Assembly: GCA_021807975.1 (NCBI GenBank)
Contig: JAKBCJ010000060.1
Location: 1 to 15,932 of the forward strand
From: Pseudomonadota bacterium
GTDB taxonomy: Bacteria > Pseudomonadota > Alphaproteobacteria > Acetobacterales > Acetobacteraceae
Length of the DNA: 15,932 nucleotides
Reading direction: 5' to 3'
Position 1 is the first letter of the stretch, and each line of letters begins with the position of its first letter. Below, piece after piece: positions 6,126 to 13,917 of the stretch. A program made the translations under genes and the position numbers. A model generated the notes under the pieces. That model was not told where the DNA came from. It did not search any database and saw only the letters and a program-made list of their open reading frames with translations.

Positions 6126-9100
6126 CTATCGCTCCAGTACGGTTCTCATTTTCGCGGCCAGCGCGCCGAAGCTGAATGGTTTCGGCAGCAGCTCGGTCCC
6201 CGGCTCCAGCACATTGCCGTGCATGATCGCGTTACGGGCATAGCCAGTCGTATAGACAACCCGCAATTCCGGGCGTCGGATGCGCGCGGCCTCGGCAAGT
6301 TGGCGGCCAGTCATTCCGCCGGGCAGACCGACATCGGTGAACAGTACCTCGATTTCCAACTCCCGGGCGAGGATTCGCAACGCGGCATGGCCATCGGCGG
6401 CATGCAGTACGCGGTAGCCCAGATCCCGCAACGACGTGACGGAGTGTTCCAGGACGGCGGGTTCGTCTTCCACCACCAGAATGGTTTCGCCGTGCCCGCC
6501 CGGCGCGGCGCCGATGCCCGGCTGGATCGGATCGACGGATACCTCGGTGACCATTCTGGGCAGGTAGAGTTTGACCGCGGTCCCCAGCCCCGGTTCGCTG
6601 TACAGCTTCACATGACCGTTGGACTGCTTGATAAAGCCATACACTTGGCTCAGCCCCAGCCCGGTTCCCTGGCCAATGTCCTTGGTGGTGAAGAACGGTT
6701 CGAATACCCGCCCCAGTGTATCCTTATCGATGCCGGTTCCCGTATCGCTGACAGCAATCATGACATACTGCCCGGCCGCGACATCATCATGTGCGGCGGC
6801 GTAGAGGTCGTCCAAATAAGCGTTCCCGGTTTCGATGGTCAGCTTGCCGCCCTCTGGCATCGCGTCACGCGCATTCACCGCCAGGTTCAGCAGCGCGTTT
6901 TCCAACTGGTTCGCGTCAGCCACGGTCCGCCACAGGCCCCCGGCCAGCACGGTTTCCAGTGAAACTGATTCCCCCAGGGAGCGGCGCAGCAAATCCGACA
7001 TGCCGGCAACCAGCCTGTTGGCGTCCATTGGCCGTGGATCGAGGGTTTGGCGCCGGGCGAACGCCAGCAGCCGCTGGGTCAGCGTGGCGGCCCGATCTGC
7101 CCCATGCGCGATCAAACTCAGCGCCCGCATTATCCGCCCTTGGTTGGCGTCCAGCGGTTCAGCGGTCAACAGCCGTTGCAGAAGTTCGACGCCGCCGCCG
7201 ATAATCGTCAGCAGATTGTTGAAATCGTGTGCGACGCCGCCGGTCAGATGGCCGATTGCTTCCATTTTCTGCGACTGGCGCAACGACTCCTCGGCCCGCG
7301 CACGGCGTTCCATTTCCTCGCCAACACGTTGCTCCAGTTTTTCGTTGGCGTGCAGCAGGGCGTTGCGGGCTTCCTGGCGCAGCCGGGCGAGTTCGAGGTT
7401 GGAGCGTATGCGCGCGAGCAGTTCGCGGGCGGAGAATGGTTTGACCAGATAATCGTCGGCGGCTGCTTCCAGGCCCTCCACCCGGGCGTCCTCGCCCGCC
7501 CGCGCCGACAGCAGAACGACCGGAAGGTCGCGTAATGCATCGTCGGCGCGGATACCGGCCAGTAGATCGAACCCGTCCATGACCGGCATCATAATGTCCG
7601 ACAGGATCAAATCAGGCGGGCTTGCCCGCGCGGCGGCCAAGGCGGCCTCTCCGTCCGCCACAGCCTCCACCGTGTAGGCCGGGCGCAGCAGTCGGACGAC
7701 ATAGTCGCGCATGTCGGCGTTGTCGTCGGCGAGCAGGATGCGGCGTCGTGGTGTCCCGGCTGACGCCGGCAATGGGGTCTCCAAGCCGGCTGGCTCCCCG
7801 ATTTCGCCAATTTCGGGCAGCAAGCGGAGTGCCTCTTCCACGAAGGCCGCCGCGACCGTTCCGGAACTGCCTCGCAGCGCCGCGCTGGCGATGTCTTCCG
7901 GCATCGCATCGGAGACCCGTTCGGCAGGCAGGTGGGCCACTCCCAATGGAATATGGACCGTCAGCGTCGTGCCGGCATCGACCCTGCTTTCCACGCCGAT
8001 GGTACCGCCTTGCAGCTTCACCAGTTCGTTGACCAACGCCAGTCCGATGCCGGTGCCTTCCAGGGTGCGGCCGCGCTGTCCCTCGATCCGGTGGAAGCGG
8101 TCGAAAATGTGCGGTAACTCGTCCGCGGGAATGCCTACGCCGGTGTCGGCCACCGTCAGCACCGCGGACAGCCCGTCGGGCGCCGCGCGAAGACCCACCG
8201 TAATGCCGCCGGCGAGGGTATATTTGAATGCGTTCGAGATCAGGTTGAGAACGATTCGCTCCCACATCTCGACATCGACATAGACCGCCTGGTCCAACCG
8301 CTCGCAATCCGTCGTCAACCGAAGGCCGGCCCGGTCGCAGACGGAGCGGAACGTGCTGGCCAGTTCCTCGGTATAGGCACCCAGATCGACAGGCTGGAAG
8401 CGGGCCTGAACCCGGCTGGCCTCGATGCGGGAAAAGTCCAGCAGCGTATTCACCAGACGCAGCAGCCGAAGCCCGTTTCGATGTACCATCGACAGCCGCT
8501 CCGCCGCCGCCGGGTCGCGTCGAGCCAGGGCGGCGATCTCCTCCTCCAGCGGCCCCAGTATCAGCGTCAGCGGCGTGCGGAGTTCATGGCTGACGTTCGA
8601 GAAGAAGGCGGTCTTCGCGCGATCGATCTCCGCCAGGGCCTCCGCCCGCCTGCGTTGGGCCTCATAAGCGCGCGCCGCGCCCAGGCCAGAGGCGATCTGT
8701 GCCGCCACGAGTTCGATGAATCCCGCATAGGCATCATCCAGCGGGCGATAGGGATTCAAGCCGGCAATGAAAAGCCCGGCTGGATGTGCCTGCCCCTGTT
8801 GGGCAACGGGCACGACCATGATTTGGCGCGGCGGCCGGTCCCATCCGGCGCTCGGCAGTCCCGGAATGCCGCCCACATCGTGAACGCAGCGGGTTTGCTG
8901 CCCGCTCAACAGTCCCGCCGCTGGAAATGGCAGCCCGCTGGCATCGGGCAACACGTCCGCGGCGATCGCATCGCCGATACCGCCGATATCCGCCGAACGG
9001 TAAAGGCGACCGGTGGTGTCGTCGTAAAGGTAGATCAGCGCGAACGGCATATCCCGGTCATTGCGCGTCAGCGAACGTTCGATGGCTCGCATTACCTCCG

Positions 9101-9743
9101 GTTCGGATCTAGCCGTTCCCAGGGCGGTACCCAGGTCGCGCAGTGTATCCAGGCGGCGTTCGCCGATGACCCGCTGAGTCTCCTCGGTCACCACGCACAG
9201 CATGCCGGCGATCGTGCCGTCGTCGTCCGGCAGCGGGCTGTAGGAGAACGTGTGATAGGTTTCCTCGGGGTAGCCGCTGCGCTCCAGCACCAACAGCAGG
9301 CCCTCGTCCCACGTCGGGGCACCCGTGCGCATAACCGACTCGGCACGCGGCCCGATGTCCTTCCAAATCTCCGCCCACACCTGACGCGCGGGCTGGCCAA
9401 GTGCGGTACGGTGCTTCACGCCAAGGGTCGGCGCATAAGCGTCATTATAGAAAAAACTCAGATCCGGTCCCCACCCCAGCCACATCGCGTAGCGGGAGGT
9501 CACCAGGATGCGTACGATGGTCGTCAGGCTTTGGGACCACATGGAACGGGGACCAAGGACCGTACCATCCCAATCGGCCGCCGCGATCAGCGCGGCCATC
9601 TCGCCGCCCGCGATCCCGAACACCGAGGAATCGGCGCCCCCGCTCAAGATCTCGTTCAACTCCGGCAAGGCCTGCTCCTGCGTCGATAAATCACCGATAC
9701 TGCCGTCGATATAGCCAGGGCCGAAACCCGCGCACCGGAACAT
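6126..9743 (-). CDS. Hybrid sensor histidine kinase with two kinase modules and two receiver domains
   Basis: A 1205-residue protein with no membrane segments, so a cytosolic sensor. Approximate order: PAS-like domain (55-190), GAF domain (200-360), HisKA with phospho-acceptor His386 in FFSNVSHELRTPL, ATPase domain (485-600; NLISNAFKYT, DTGVGIP, GTGIGLAL), receiver 1 (668-783; DD at 673-674, Asp716, Lys768), a coiled linker (785-825), a second HisKA with His839 in GGVAHDFNNLL, a second ATPase (945-1062; NLAVNARD, DTGTGID, GTGLGLSQVYG), and receiver 2 (1087-1203; Asp1137, Lys1188). All key residues of both modules appear intact. No DNA-binding output is present, so phosphate probably passes to a separate regulator. 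No good Shine-Dalgarno precedes the ATG at 9743; a TTG at residue 26 preceded by AGGAG is an alternative start. It lies 45 bases after the HAD gene on the same strand. Confidence 0.9.
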   Translation of the reverse strand: MFRCAGFGPGYIDGSIGDLSTQEQALPELNEILSGGADSSVFGIAGGEMAALIAAADWDGTVLGPRSMWSQSLTTIVRILVTSRYAMWLGWGPDLSFFYNDAYAPTLGVKHRTALGQPARQVWAEIWKDIGPRAESVMRTGAPTWDEGLLLVLERSGYPEETYHTFSYSPLPDDDGTIAGMLCVVTEETQRVIGERRLDTLRDLGTALGTARSEPEVMRAIERSLTRNDRDMPFALIYLYDDTTGRLYRSADIGGIGDAIAADVLPDASGLPFPAAGLLSGQQTRCVHDVGGIPGLPSAGWDRPPRQIMVVPVAQQGQAHPAGLFIAGLNPYRPLDDAYAGFIELVAAQIASGLGAARAYEAQRRRAEALAEIDRAKTAFFSNVSHELRTPLTLILGPLEEEIAALARRDPAAAERLSMVHRNGLRLLRLVNTLLDFSRIEASRVQARFQPVDLGAYTEELASTFRSVCDRAGLRLTTDCERLDQAVYVDVEMWERIVLNLISNAFKYTLAGGITVGLRAAPDGLSAVLTVADTGVGIPADELPHIFDRFHRIEGQRGRTLEGTGIGLALVNELVKLQGGTIGVESRVDAGTTLTVHIPLGVAHLPAERVSDAMPEDIASAALRGSSGTVAAAFVEEALRLLPEIGEIGEPAGLETPLPASAGTPRRRILLADDNADMRDYVVRLLRPAYTVEAVADGEAALAAARASPPDLILSDIMMPVMDGFDLLAGIRADDALRDLPVVLLSARAGEDARVEGLEAAADDYLVKPFSARELLARIRSNLELARLRQEARNALLHANEKLEQRVGEEMERRARAEESLRQSQKMEAIGHLTGGVAHDFNNLLTIIGGGVELLQRLLTAEPLDANQGRIMRALSLIAHGADRAATLTQRLLAFARRQTLDPRPMDANRLVAGMSDLLRRSLGESVSLETVLAGGLWRTVADANQLENALLNLAVNARDAMPEGGKLTIETGNAYLDDLYAAAHDDVAAGQYVMIAVSDTGTGIDKDTLGRVFEPFFTTKDIGQGTGLGLSQVYGFIKQSNGHVKLYSEPGLGTAVKLYLPRMVTEVSVDPIQPGIGAAPGGHGETILVVEDEPAVLEHSVTSLRDLGYRVLHAADGHAALRILARELEIEVLFTDVGLPGGMTGRQLAEAARIRRPELRVVYTTGYARNAIMHGNVLEPGTELLPKPFSFGALAAKMRTVLER

Positions 9744-9788
9744 CGCGGAGAGATGATTGGGCCGCGGAGTTCGTCCGAGCGCCGTGCG

Positions 9789-10442
9789 TTATGCCGGCAA
9801 CAGGCGGTTCGCGATCTCGGCCGCCTCGGCCAGCCCGGCGGCGACCGCGGCACTGCCGGCGGCCATGGATGCGGTGCCGTAACCCCAGGCAGCGAAAATG
9901 CAGGGAATGCCCGCCCCCGCGGCGGCCGCGACATCGTTATGGTGATCGCCTATCATCACCGCCCGGCCGGCCTGTCCCCCTGCCTTTTCCAGTGTCGCCA
10001 GCACATGCGCGGGATCCGGTTTGCGAACCGGGAAGCTGTCACCGCCGCCAACAGCACACAGCATCGGCAACAACTCCATCTGAGCCAGCAGCGCCCGCGC
10101 GGCATCCTCCGGTTTATTGGTGCAGACGGCGAGCTGCCAGCCAAGGCGGGAGAGACCGCCGAGGGCGGTCATCACATCAGGGTACAGCCGGCTGCGATCC
10201 GCGATATGAGCGGTATAATCCGCCGCGAGCCAGGAAGCCGCATCGGCGTCCGGCAATCTGCCATGCGCGGCGAATGCCCGGTTGGTCAGCATCGCGATGC
10301 CATCGCCGACCATCGCCGTGACCCGGGATTCGGAAAACCCCGGCAGATCACGCGACCGCATCAGCCGGTTCAACGCCGCCGTCAGGTCAGGCACGGTATC
10401 GACCAGCGTGCCATCCAGATCCAGCAGCAGGGTGCGCGCCAC
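9789..10442 (-). CDS. gph: HAD hydrolase, phosphoglycolate phosphatase type
   Basis: The 217-residue protein shows all four HAD motifs: DLDGT with nucleophile Asp8 and acid Asp10, VCTNK with Thr108, RKPDP with Lys141, and MIGDHHND with Asp166 and Asp170. A helical cap (residues 15-85) makes it a subfamily IA enzyme. Length and the PDLTAALN cap region match Gph, which removes phosphate from 2-phosphoglycolate formed by oxygenase activity or DNA repair; other small phosphate esters are possible. The start is GTG at 10442, backed by GGAG 9 bases upstream. It is divergent from glmU and may share a transcript with the downstream sensor kinase. A TATGAT element on the - strand (10481-10476) could be its -10 box, but no -35 partner is evident. 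Confidence 0.85.
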   Translation of the reverse strand: MARTLLLDLDGTLVDTVPDLTAALNRLMRSRDLPGFSESRVTAMVGDGIAMLTNRAFAAHGRLPDADAASWLAADYTAHIADRSRLYPDVMTALGGLSRLGWQLAVCTNKPEDAARALLAQMELLPMLCAVGGGDSFPVRKPDPAHVLATLEKAGGQAGRAVMIGDHHNDVAAAAGAGIPCIFAAWGYGTASMAAGSAAVAAGLAEAAEIANRLLPA

Positions 10443-10491
10443 TATGTTGCACTCCGAAACGTGAATTGAACCAATATCATAACGGTGGCCT

Positions 10492-10520
10492 TTGACAGTC
10501 CGCCGCCATCGCCGCTACGC
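10492..10520 (+). promoter_or_regulatory. Possible promoter of glmU-glmS
   Basis: TTGACA at 10492-10497 is a perfect -35 hexamer. With a 17-base spacer the -10 position is CTACGC (10515-10520), a poor match to TATAAT. If used, transcription would begin near 10527, just ahead of the first hairpin of the glmU leader. The low quality of the -10 limits confidence. Confidence 0.3.
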
Positions 10521-10531
10521 CAGCCCCCGGA

Positions 10532-10637
10532 GTGGGCCGATCCCGACGGAAGCATCCATGCAGTTCGGTGACTCGGCCCACGCGTTCGAATTCTGGTGGA
10601 TAAAACCCGGTGGCATCGTCCGCCAGACCTTATCCAC
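10532..10637 (+). promoter_or_regulatory. Candidate structured leader of glmU-glmS (two stem-loops)
   Basis: Stem 1: GTGGGCCGA (10532-10540) pairs perfectly with TCGGCCCAC (10573-10581). Inside it, CCGA (10543-10546) can pair with TCGG (10565-10568), and GCA/TGC with a 4-base loop lies within that. Stem 2: GTGGATAA (10596-10603) pairs perfectly with TTATCCAC (10630-10637). It continues inward as GGT/ACC and GGC/GCC with small bulges, about 14 pairs in all. The Shine-Dalgarno of glmU begins 10 bases after stem 2. I do not recognise a known riboswitch family, and the pairing was found by eye, without an energy calculation. Confidence 0.4.
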
Positions 10638-10646
10638 TGGCGAAGC

Positions 10647-10651
10647 AAGGG
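10647..10651 (+). promoter_or_regulatory. Ribosome binding site deciding the glmU start
   Basis: AAGGG lies 6 bases before the ATG at 10658. An in-frame ATG at 10610 would add 16 residues ahead of the conserved IVLAAGLGTRM motif and would fall inside the leader hairpin, so it is rejected. Confidence 0.6.
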
Positions 10652-10657
10652 TCGAGT

Positions 10658-12007
10658 ATGCAATCAACCGCCATCGTTCTGGCCGCTGGCCTGGGCACAC
10701 GAATGAAGTCTTCGGTGCCGAAGCCGCTTCATCATCTGGCCGGACGCTCCATGCTGCGGCATTTGCTAGCAAGCTGCGAGTCGGTTTTCGACAAGATCGT
10801 TGTCGTGTTGGGTTCCGACATGGATGCAGTCCGTGACGAAGCCCGGCCGCATACATGTGTGGTGCAGAACGACCGTCTGGGTACCGCCCACGCAGCGCTG
10901 CAAGCCGTCGAATATTTTGGCGACGGACAGGTCGCGGTGCTGTATGCCGATAACCCGCTGATCCGTCCGGCAACCCTGCGCCGGCTGCTGGATACCCGGG
11001 TTCCGACCGGCCTGTCGCTGATGGCATTCCGCCCGGCGGATCCGGCGAACTACGGCCGCGTCATCACCGGCACCGACGGGTTCGTGGTGCGGATCGTGGA
11101 GTATGCCGACGCTTCCCCTGATGAACGCCGTGTGCAGCTTTGTAACGGCGGCGTGCTGTGCGCGGGGGCGGAGCAGATGAAGCGCTGGCTGCGTGCGGTG
11201 AAGAACAATAACGCCGCGGCCGAATATTATCTGACAGATTTAGTGACATTGGCCCGTGCCGACGGGCGCGAGGTGCGCGCGGTGGAAGCCCCGGCGGACG
11301 AACTGGGGGGCGTGAACTCCCGCGGCGAACTGGCCCGGGCCGAGGCGGTGCTGCAAGGCTGGATGCGCGAGGAGGCAATGGCGGCCGGCGTCACGATGAC
11401 AGATCCGGCCAGCGTGTTCCTGTCCTATGACACCAGGCTAAGTAACGATGTCACGATCGAGCCGAACGTCTTCTTCGGGCCCGGCGTGACCGTGGACAGC
11501 AACGTCACGATCAAGGCGTTTTGCCATATCGAGGGCACGCATATCGGCAGCGGCAGCGTTGTCGGACCGTTCGCCCGGTTCCGGCCGGGGACGACCCTGG
11601 CGAGCGATGTTCACGTCGGGAATTTCGTTGAAGTCAAGGCGTCCCATCTGGCACAGGGCGTCAAGGCGGGGCATCTGACCTACCTGGGCGACGCGTCGGT
11701 CGGTGCGGCGACCAATATCGGCGCCGGCACGATCACCTGCAATTACGATGGTATCAACAAACATCGGACGCAAATCGGTGCCAACGTATTCGTGGGGTCC
11801 GACGTTGCGCTGGTTGCACCCGTGTCGGTGGGCGATGGGGCTATACTAGGGGCGGGCAGCGTCATCACGCAGGACGTGCCGGCCGACGCGCTGGCGCTTG
11901 GCCGCGGCCGCCAGGTGCAGAAACCCGGACGGGCACCCCAGATGCGGTCGGCCGCGCAACGGCTGAAAGACTTGAAGCGGACCGAAGCGGCAAAGGAATC
12001 GAATTGA
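10658..12007 (+). CDS. glmU: Bifunctional GlmU: GlcNAc-1-P uridyltransferase / glucosamine-1-P acetyltransferase
   Basis: GlmU makes UDP-GlcNAc from glucosamine-1-phosphate, acetyl-CoA and UTP, feeding peptidoglycan and lipopolysaccharide. The 449-residue protein (E. coli 456) has the N-terminal pyrophosphorylase signature VLAAGLGTRM with PKPLH (Lys22), QNDRLGTAHA at 70-79, and Asp98 in YADNPL, where E. coli has YGDVPL. From about 250 it becomes a left-handed beta-helix of hexapeptide repeats, with RFRPGT, GNFVEVK, AGHLTYLGD (catalytic His339) and NIGAGTITCNYDG at 353-365. Both activities should be intact. The glmS ATG follows its TGA with no gap, indicating translational coupling. Conserved and not unusual, apart from the upstream leader. 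Confidence 0.97.
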   Translation: MQSTAIVLAAGLGTRMKSSVPKPLHHLAGRSMLRHLLASCESVFDKIVVVLGSDMDAVRDEARPHTCVVQNDRLGTAHAALQAVEYFGDGQVAVLYADNPLIRPATLRRLLDTRVPTGLSLMAFRPADPANYGRVITGTDGFVVRIVEYADASPDERRVQLCNGGVLCAGAEQMKRWLRAVKNNNAAAEYYLTDLVTLARADGREVRAVEAPADELGGVNSRGELARAEAVLQGWMREEAMAAGVTMTDPASVFLSYDTRLSNDVTIEPNVFFGPGVTVDSNVTIKAFCHIEGTHIGSGSVVGPFARFRPGTTLASDVHVGNFVEVKASHLAQGVKAGHLTYLGDASVGAATNIGAGTITCNYDGINKHRTQIGANVFVGSDVALVAPVSVGDGAILGAGSVITQDVPADALALGRGRQVQKPGRAPQMRSAAQRLKDLKRTEAAKESN

Positions 12008-13834
12008 ATGTGCGGCATTGTTGGCGTCATCGGCACCCGTCCCGCGGCCCCCATCATCCTGGAAGCGCTGCGGCGGCTGGAATACCGCGGCTATGACAGC
12101 GCCGGCATCGCCACGCTGGTGAGCGGCCATATCGATCGCCGTCGGGCGGAGGGCAAACTGGCCAATCTGGCGGCATCGCTGGACCGCGCCTCCCTGCCTG
12201 GCACCATCGGGATCGGGCATACGCGATGGGCAACCCATGGCGCGCCGACCGAAAGCAACGCCCATCCGCATGGCACCGCCCGGGTATCACTGGTACACAA
12301 CGGTATCATCGAGAATCATGCCGAACTGCGGGCCGAACTGGAAGCGGCGGGTCAGGAATTCAGCACCGAAACCGATACCGAAACCGTCGCCCAACTGGTC
12401 GATCTGAACCTGAAGCAGGGCATGGAGCCGATCGAGGCGGCTGGCGCGGCGCTGCGGCGGTTGGAAGGCGCCTATGCGCTGGCGATGATCTTCGCCGGCC
12501 ATCCGAACCTGATCGTCGGCGCGCAGCACGGCGCCCCGCTGGCGATCGGGTTCGGCGAGGATGAGATGTTCGTCGGATCGGATGCCCTGGCGCTGGCGCC
12601 GCTGACCCGGCGGATCGCCTATCTTCAGGACGGCGATTGGACGGTCGTGGACCGCCAGGGCGCGCGCTTCTTCGGTGCCGACGGCAAGCAGGTGGAGCGA
12701 GAGGTCAAGCTGACCCGGCTGACCGGCGCGTCGATCGGCAAGGGCAATTTCCGCCATTTCATGGAGAAGGAATTGCATGAGCATCCGGCGGTGATCGGTG
12801 ACACGCTGCACCAGATGATCAGCCCCGGGAACCGGTCGGTGGCTTTGCCGGCCGATCTGGGGATCGATTTCCGCCAGGTGTCGCGTATCACCATGAGCGC
12901 GTGCGGCAGCGCGTTCTATGCCGGGCTGGTCGGACGCTGGTGGTTTGAGGCGATTGCCCGCATTCCGGCCGATGGCGATGTGGCCAGCGAGTTCCGCTAC
13001 CGGACCCCGCCGATGACCAAGGGCGGGTTGGGGCTGCTGGTGTCGCAGTCTGGAGAGACAGCCGATACGCTGGCGGCGCTGCGCTATATGCGCGAGCAGG
13101 GCCAGCAGGTGCTGTCGATCCTGAACGTGCCGGAAAGCACCATGGCGCGTGAGAGCGATGCGGTTCTGGAAACCGTCGCCGGCCCCGAAATCGGCGTGGC
13201 TAGCACCAAGGCCTTTACCGCGCAGTTGTCCGTGCTGGCGTGTCTGGCATTAGCCGCGGGCCGGCAGACCGGCGCCATCAGCGCCGACGAAGAAGCTCGG
13301 ATGACCGCGGCGCTGCTGGAAGTGCCCAGCCGGGCGGCAGAGGTGCTGGCGAATGAGGATGCGATCGCCTCGCTGGCGGTGCGGGTGGCCAAGGCCAGGG
13401 ATGTGCTGTTCCTGGGGCGCGGGAACTGCTTCCCGATCGCGCTGGAGGGGGCCCTGAAGTTGAAGGAAATCAGCTACATCCACGCCGAGGGTTATGCGGC
13501 CGGGGAGATGAAGCACGGCCCGATCGCGTTGATCGATCCAGCGGTTCCGGTGATCGCCATCGCCCCGTCGGGGCCGTTGTTCGAAAAGACAGCCTCTAAC
13601 CTGCAGGAAGCCGCGGCGCGCGGCGGTCAAGTAATCGTGTTCAGCGACGCCGCGGGCGCGGCGAAGCTGAAGGGGATCGCGGTGGAAACGGTGATCCTGC
13701 CCGACGTGGACCCGTTCGTGGCGCCGATCCTGTATGCGATTCCGGTGCAGATGCTGGCGTATCAGGTGGCGGTGCTGAAGGGCACGGATGTCGATCAGCC
13801 GCGCAATCTGGCGAAGTCGGTGACGGTGGAGTAG
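12008..13834 (+). CDS. glmS: Glutamine--fructose-6-phosphate aminotransferase (isomerizing)
   Basis: GlmS makes glucosamine-6-phosphate from fructose-6-phosphate and glutamine, the committed step of amino-sugar synthesis. The 608-residue length matches E. coli (609). The N-terminal class II amidotransferase starts MCGIVGVIG, with nucleophile Cys2 exposed after Met removal, and shows EYRGYDSAG, GHTRWATHGAP (70-80) and NAHPH. Two SIS sugar-isomerase domains follow, with MSACGSAFYAG, SQSGETADTLAALR, STKAFTAQ, LGRGNCFPIALEGALKLKE and EGYAAGEMKHGPIAL; it ends in LAKSVTVE. It abuts glmU, and AAAGGA lies about 11 bases ahead, inside the glmU end. GlmM is not in this window. No glmS ribozyme lies upstream, since the preceding sequence is glmU coding sequence. 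Confidence 0.97.
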   Translation: MCGIVGVIGTRPAAPIILEALRRLEYRGYDSAGIATLVSGHIDRRRAEGKLANLAASLDRASLPGTIGIGHTRWATHGAPTESNAHPHGTARVSLVHNGIIENHAELRAELEAAGQEFSTETDTETVAQLVDLNLKQGMEPIEAAGAALRRLEGAYALAMIFAGHPNLIVGAQHGAPLAIGFGEDEMFVGSDALALAPLTRRIAYLQDGDWTVVDRQGARFFGADGKQVEREVKLTRLTGASIGKGNFRHFMEKELHEHPAVIGDTLHQMISPGNRSVALPADLGIDFRQVSRITMSACGSAFYAGLVGRWWFEAIARIPADGDVASEFRYRTPPMTKGGLGLLVSQSGETADTLAALRYMREQGQQVLSILNVPESTMARESDAVLETVAGPEIGVASTKAFTAQLSVLACLALAAGRQTGAISADEEARMTAALLEVPSRAAEVLANEDAIASLAVRVAKARDVLFLGRGNCFPIALEGALKLKEISYIHAEGYAAGEMKHGPIALIDPAVPVIAIAPSGPLFEKTASNLQEAAARGGQVIVFSDAAGAAKLKGIAVETVILPDVDPFVAPILYAIPVQMLAYQVAVLKGTDVDQPRNLAKSVTVE

Positions 13835-13845
13835 CGCCCGGCCGC

Positions 13846-13879
13846 GCCTGCGCCAGCGGAAAGAAACGCGGGCGCAGGC
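13846..13879 (+). terminator. Strong hairpin after glmS
   Basis: GCCTGCGCC (13846-13854) pairs perfectly with GGCGCAGGC (13871-13879). GCG (13856-13858) and CGC (13867-13869) can extend the stem inside after one mismatch, leaving an A-rich loop GAAAGAAA. The total is about 12 pairs, 11 bases after the glmS stop. No T-run follows (ATTGCGCG), so it may protect the 3' end or work with Rho rather than end transcription by itself. Confidence 0.45.
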
Positions 13880-13917
13880 ATTGCGCGAGATCAACGTCGT
13901 CTGACGGCACTGCCCAT

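Noticed and set aside
8481..9689. A 402-codon + strand open frame opposite the sensor kinase
   Set aside because: The kinase on the other strand carries all family motifs across this stretch; the antisense translation is low-complexity Arg/Gln/His-rich sequence.
10596..10637. Replication origin based on the DnaA-box-like octamers
   Set aside because: Only two imperfect boxes, no AT-rich unwinding stretch, and no dnaA, dnaN or parAB genes nearby.
10610..10657. Upstream ATG extending GlmU by 16 residues
   Set aside because: GlmU proteins begin a few residues before the VLAAGxGTRM motif, and AAGGG is correctly spaced from 10658.
10443..10657. A small protein gene in the gph-glmU intergenic region
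   Set aside because: Short open frames there lack a start with a ribosome binding site and overlap the inverted repeats; the region is better explained as regulatory.
11950..12008. glmS ribozyme-type riboswitch upstream of glmS
   Set aside because: The sequence just before glmS is the coding end of glmU with zero spacing, leaving no room for a leader ribozyme.
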